Position numbers and translations under genes: made by a program
Part shown: piece by piece, positions 33,331 through 35,609 of the stretch
Layout of the letters: each line of letters begins with the position of its first letter
How positions within the stretch are numbered: position 1 is the stretch's first letter
Source of the DNA: SIG714 sp964638675
Lineage (GTDB): Bacteria > Bacillota > Clostridia > Oscillospirales > CAG-272
Assembly: GCA_964638675.1 (NCBI GenBank)
Contig: CAZXAU010000021.1
Location: 1-35,609, forward strand
Direction of reading: 5' to 3'
Length of the DNA stretch: 35,609 bases
Notes under the pieces: generated by a model
What the model was told of the DNA's origin: nothing
Seen by the model: only the letters and a program-made list of their open reading frames with translations
The model's database searches: none

Positions 33331-35609
33331 ATGAGTAAGACTATTTCTTCAAGAGCAGGTAAGTTAGTACTGACAATAGTGACGGTGATTATTCTTACAC
33401 TGACAGTCTATATCGGTGTCTCGGCACAAGGCGAGTCGCACAATCTGTACACCGATCCGATAATGTCGGGAACAAGCGGAAAATTCGACGCTTTTGTCAT
33501 AGATTTCAAGACAGACAGCGAAAATGCACTCGGGACATACTGGGCACTTGCAAACTATTCTTTTGATACAAGTGCAAGCGAAAGGGAGCTGGGATACAAG
33601 AATCTTCAGTCGCCTGCCGGCTATGCCGGATTGCAGTGCAGAAACTACAATACCGACAGGGTGGGTATCATGTCGATCTGGCAGTATACATACACAGATT
33701 CAACAGGTAAAGAGGTTGTGCTCAATGCAGAGCGTGTCTATCCCAAGGGCAGTGATTCCTTTGATAATGAAGGCAGCGGCGTAAAATGTATAGAAAATTA
33801 CGCATGGGCTGACCATCAGTGGTACAGAATGCTCCTTATGTGCTGGGAGGATGAAGAGCTTGGCAGGACTTTTGCCGGGACCTGGTTTTACGACTACAGT
33901 GCCGAAAAATGGACGCTTTTCTGCTATTACAATCTCGGACTTGTCGATTCGTATTTCAAGGGCGGATTCAGCCAATTCCAGGAGAATTTCTCGCAATACA
34001 GAAAAGATGTATACCGTTCGTTCAACTATACTAATTTTTATGTATTCGACCATACTTCAAAGAAGTGGATATCGACCCCTAATATATACCTCTCAAGCTG
34101 TACATATCCCGATAAGGTCGGTGTCGTAGGAGGAGGACTGTCCGAGGACGGCAAATGCATTACGGGATTTGCAGACGGTTACAGAACCGATGAGGAATAT
34201 GTGAAGCTCGGCAAGACTTATACAATATTACAGCCATCAACACCAACCTTCGGAACTCCCGAAATTGAGAGATTTACGGTAAGAAATTCTATAACAAAAA
34301 CGGCAATCAGCTGGTCGATGACGGGCACAAGCACCCCGCAGCTGTCATATAAGCTCACGGTCATTGACGAGGGCGGCAGGGAAATTTTATCGAAATCGCA
34401 GACAAGACCCGAGGTAAATTCTCTGACAGTCGATTCCCTCGGCATTGATAAATACAGAGCGACCCTTACGGTTACCGATGTTTTCGGCAATAAAACTTCG
34501 GCGATATACGAAACTCCCGGCTATAATTATACGGGAACTGTCGTAACACCTGAGCCCACACCGACACCTGAACCCGATATTCCTGACCTGAGTGATGCTG
34601 AGAGGGTTATGATTCAGCCATATTACGGTAAGGTCGAGAACTGGAGCGGAAAAACATATTTTATCACCGGAATAGTGTCAAGTAATAATGACACTCTCTT
34701 TAAAATTCTGAGAAATAAAGAGGGCACACTCAGAGTTAAAATTACAGCACAGGACGGAAGTACATACTGCATCCCTCAATATTTCTTTGACAATCCAGGT
34801 GCCGAATTCTATGATACCTCATTTCTCCGTCTTGCTGTTGCCGAATACGGAATTCCGGTCGTTTCAGGCGGAAAGTATACGCTATATATTGATGTAGTTT
34901 CGGACGGTAAGATAATATATTACGGTGAGTCTGAAACAGGTGCATTTGACGGCTCAGCACAAGATGATTTTGCGGCAAACGGACCGATAATCCCTGCCGT
35001 TGTCCCTCATTCGTACACAACTTATCTTCCGGATGTAGGAACTGTTGTTCCTGACCCTTTCGATTCCGAGCTTGTTATCATACCCATATACGGTCAAATT
35101 GAAAACTGGAACGGAAAAACATGGTTTATAACAGAAGTTAATTCTTCAGATAATACAAAGCTTTACGGAAATCTTAAAAATAAAACATGGAAAGCCGACA
35201 TCATTATAAAAGATGAAACAACACTTGAATCGAGAATCATCAAAGGCTATGAATTTGACGATGCAGGAAACGAGATATATGCTACAACCTTCTTCCGCTT
35301 TGCAGTCTGCGAGTACGGCATAATTCCAGTTCTTGGGCACTCATACACCGTGACTGTAAATGTTTATGACGGTGAAGAGCTTATAGCGAGCGGAACAAGT
35401 GCAACGGGAGCGTTCAACAGCTTCAATGATACTTTCAAATCAGACGGACCGGTAGTCCCCGAAAATCCGACACATTCAAGCGAAATATACGGCGATATCA
35501 CAGAAAACAAGACCGGACTTATTACCGAGGACGGCATTATGTATTACTATTCAGACGGCGAAAAGCAAACCGGGTGGTTTACACTTGACGGAGTTAGATA
35601 TTACGCTGA
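33331..35609 (+). CDS. secreted DUF3472-like multidomain surface protein (partial)
   Basis: The frame is open for 759 codons to the window edge. It begins with a signal peptide (about residues 1-33, VLTIVTVIILTLTVYIGVSA). A DUF3472-like domain spans about 45-265 (TYWALANYSFD ... YAGLQCRNYNTDRVGIMSIW ... AGTWFYDYSAEKW). A fibronectin-like beta domain follows (about 275-400), then a TPEPTPTPEPD linker, and two repeats of about 140 residues (starting 427, VMIQPYYGKVENWSGKTYFIT, and 581, VIIPIYGQIENWNGKTWFIT). It ends in a cell-wall/choline-binding repeat (TGLITEDGIMYYYSDGEKQTGWF). It should sit on the cell surface, perhaps acting on polysaccharide; DUF3472 has no proven activity. GGAG seven bases before the ATG. 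The 3' end lies outside. Confidence 0.85.
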   Translation, partial: MSKTISSRAGKLVLTIVTVIILTLTVYIGVSAQGESHNLYTDPIMSGTSGKFDAFVIDFKTDSENALGTYWALANYSFDTSASERELGYKNLQSPAGYAGLQCRNYNTDRVGIMSIWQYTYTDSTGKEVVLNAERVYPKGSDSFDNEGSGVKCIENYAWADHQWYRMLLMCWEDEELGRTFAGTWFYDYSAEKWTLFCYYNLGLVDSYFKGGFSQFQENFSQYRKDVYRSFNYTNFYVFDHTSKKWISTPNIYLSSCTYPDKVGVVGGGLSEDGKCITGFADGYRTDEEYVKLGKTYTILQPSTPTFGTPEIERFTVRNSITKTAISWSMTGTSTPQLSYKLTVIDEGGREILSKSQTRPEVNSLTVDSLGIDKYRATLTVTDVFGNKTSAIYETPGYNYTGTVVTPEPTPTPEPDIPDLSDAERVMIQPYYGKVENWSGKTYFITGIVSSNNDTLFKILRNKEGTLRVKITAQDGSTYCIPQYFFDNPGAEFYDTSFLRLAVAEYGIPVVSGGKYTLYIDVVSDGKIIYYGESETGAFDGSAQDDFAANGPIIPAVVPHSYTTYLPDVGTVVPDPFDSELVIIPIYGQIENWNGKTWFITEVNSSDNTKLYGNLKNKTWKADIIIKDETTLESRIIKGYEFDDAGNEIYATTFFRFAVCEYGIIPVLGHSYTVTVNVYDGEELIASGTSATGAFNSFNDTFKSDGPVVPENPTHSSEIYGDITENKTGLITEDGIMYYYSDGEKQTGWFTLDGVRYYA

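Noticed and set aside
1..35609. CRISPR array, rRNA or intact insertion sequence
   Set aside because: No regularly spaced repeats, no rRNA-like stretch and no intact transposase were seen on either strand.

Overview
The window looks like the chromosome of a gut-type Clostridia bacterium, probably Ruminococcus or another Oscillospiraceae. The basis is the Firmicutes-style rpoB-rpoC pair, strong AGGAGG ribosome sites, near-consensus sigma-A promoters with 17-bp spacers, moderate to low GC, anaerobic enzymes (NrdD/NrdG), and a secreted protein with PEP/PTP linkers and a cell-wall-binding repeat. This assignment is inference; no rRNA is present to confirm it.

Bases 1-17,700 are accessory DNA, mixing intact small operons with visibly decaying genes. 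From the left there is the ruin of an RHS-repeat gene (1-775, minus). Next is a minus-strand export-like cassette (6497 to 859): a 42-residue Cys-rich membrane peptide, an ABC ATPase, a small secreted protein, a lipoprotein and an internally duplicated 809-residue permease. A block of dead genes follows (6532-7550), including a broken AMP-binding enzyme. Facing the cassette is a plus-strand PadR / HAAS-domain / secreted-protein operon with duplicated promoter-operator units. After another decayed stretch comes a serine recombinase pseudogene with its small companion ORF (9854-10958), carrying TAA, TGA and TAG stops. Then come a membrane protein and a hypoxanthine/uracil-DNA glycosylase (plus), three small minus-strand genes (a UPF0158-like protein and two membrane proteins), a GyrI-like protein, an unusual ASCH-KptA (Tpt1) fusion and a WYL regulator.

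Bases 17,700-33,000 are conserved core genome, all on the minus strand and read right to left: typA; rpoB-rpoC after a roughly 340-nt leader; a QueG-like iron-sulfur protein with nrdG; nrdD, whose C-terminus is fused to a redoxin; and trxB. A pair of NrdR-type boxes 32 bp apart lies upstream of the nrdD promoter. TrxB next to a redoxin-tailed NrdD suggests that NADPH electrons pass through TrxB to the fused redoxin to drive anaerobic dNTP synthesis.

From 33,331 to the right edge a perfect-consensus promoter drives a large secreted DUF3472-like protein. It has two ~140-residue repeats and a choline/cell-wall-binding repeat and runs off the window.

The items most worth following up are the ASCH-KptA fusion, the ABC cassette with its unlisted Cys-rich micropeptide, the NrdD-redoxin/TrxB pairing with its NrdR boxes, the duplicated PadR promoter-operators, and a diverged ~107-bp intergenic repeat with built-in terminator hairpins.
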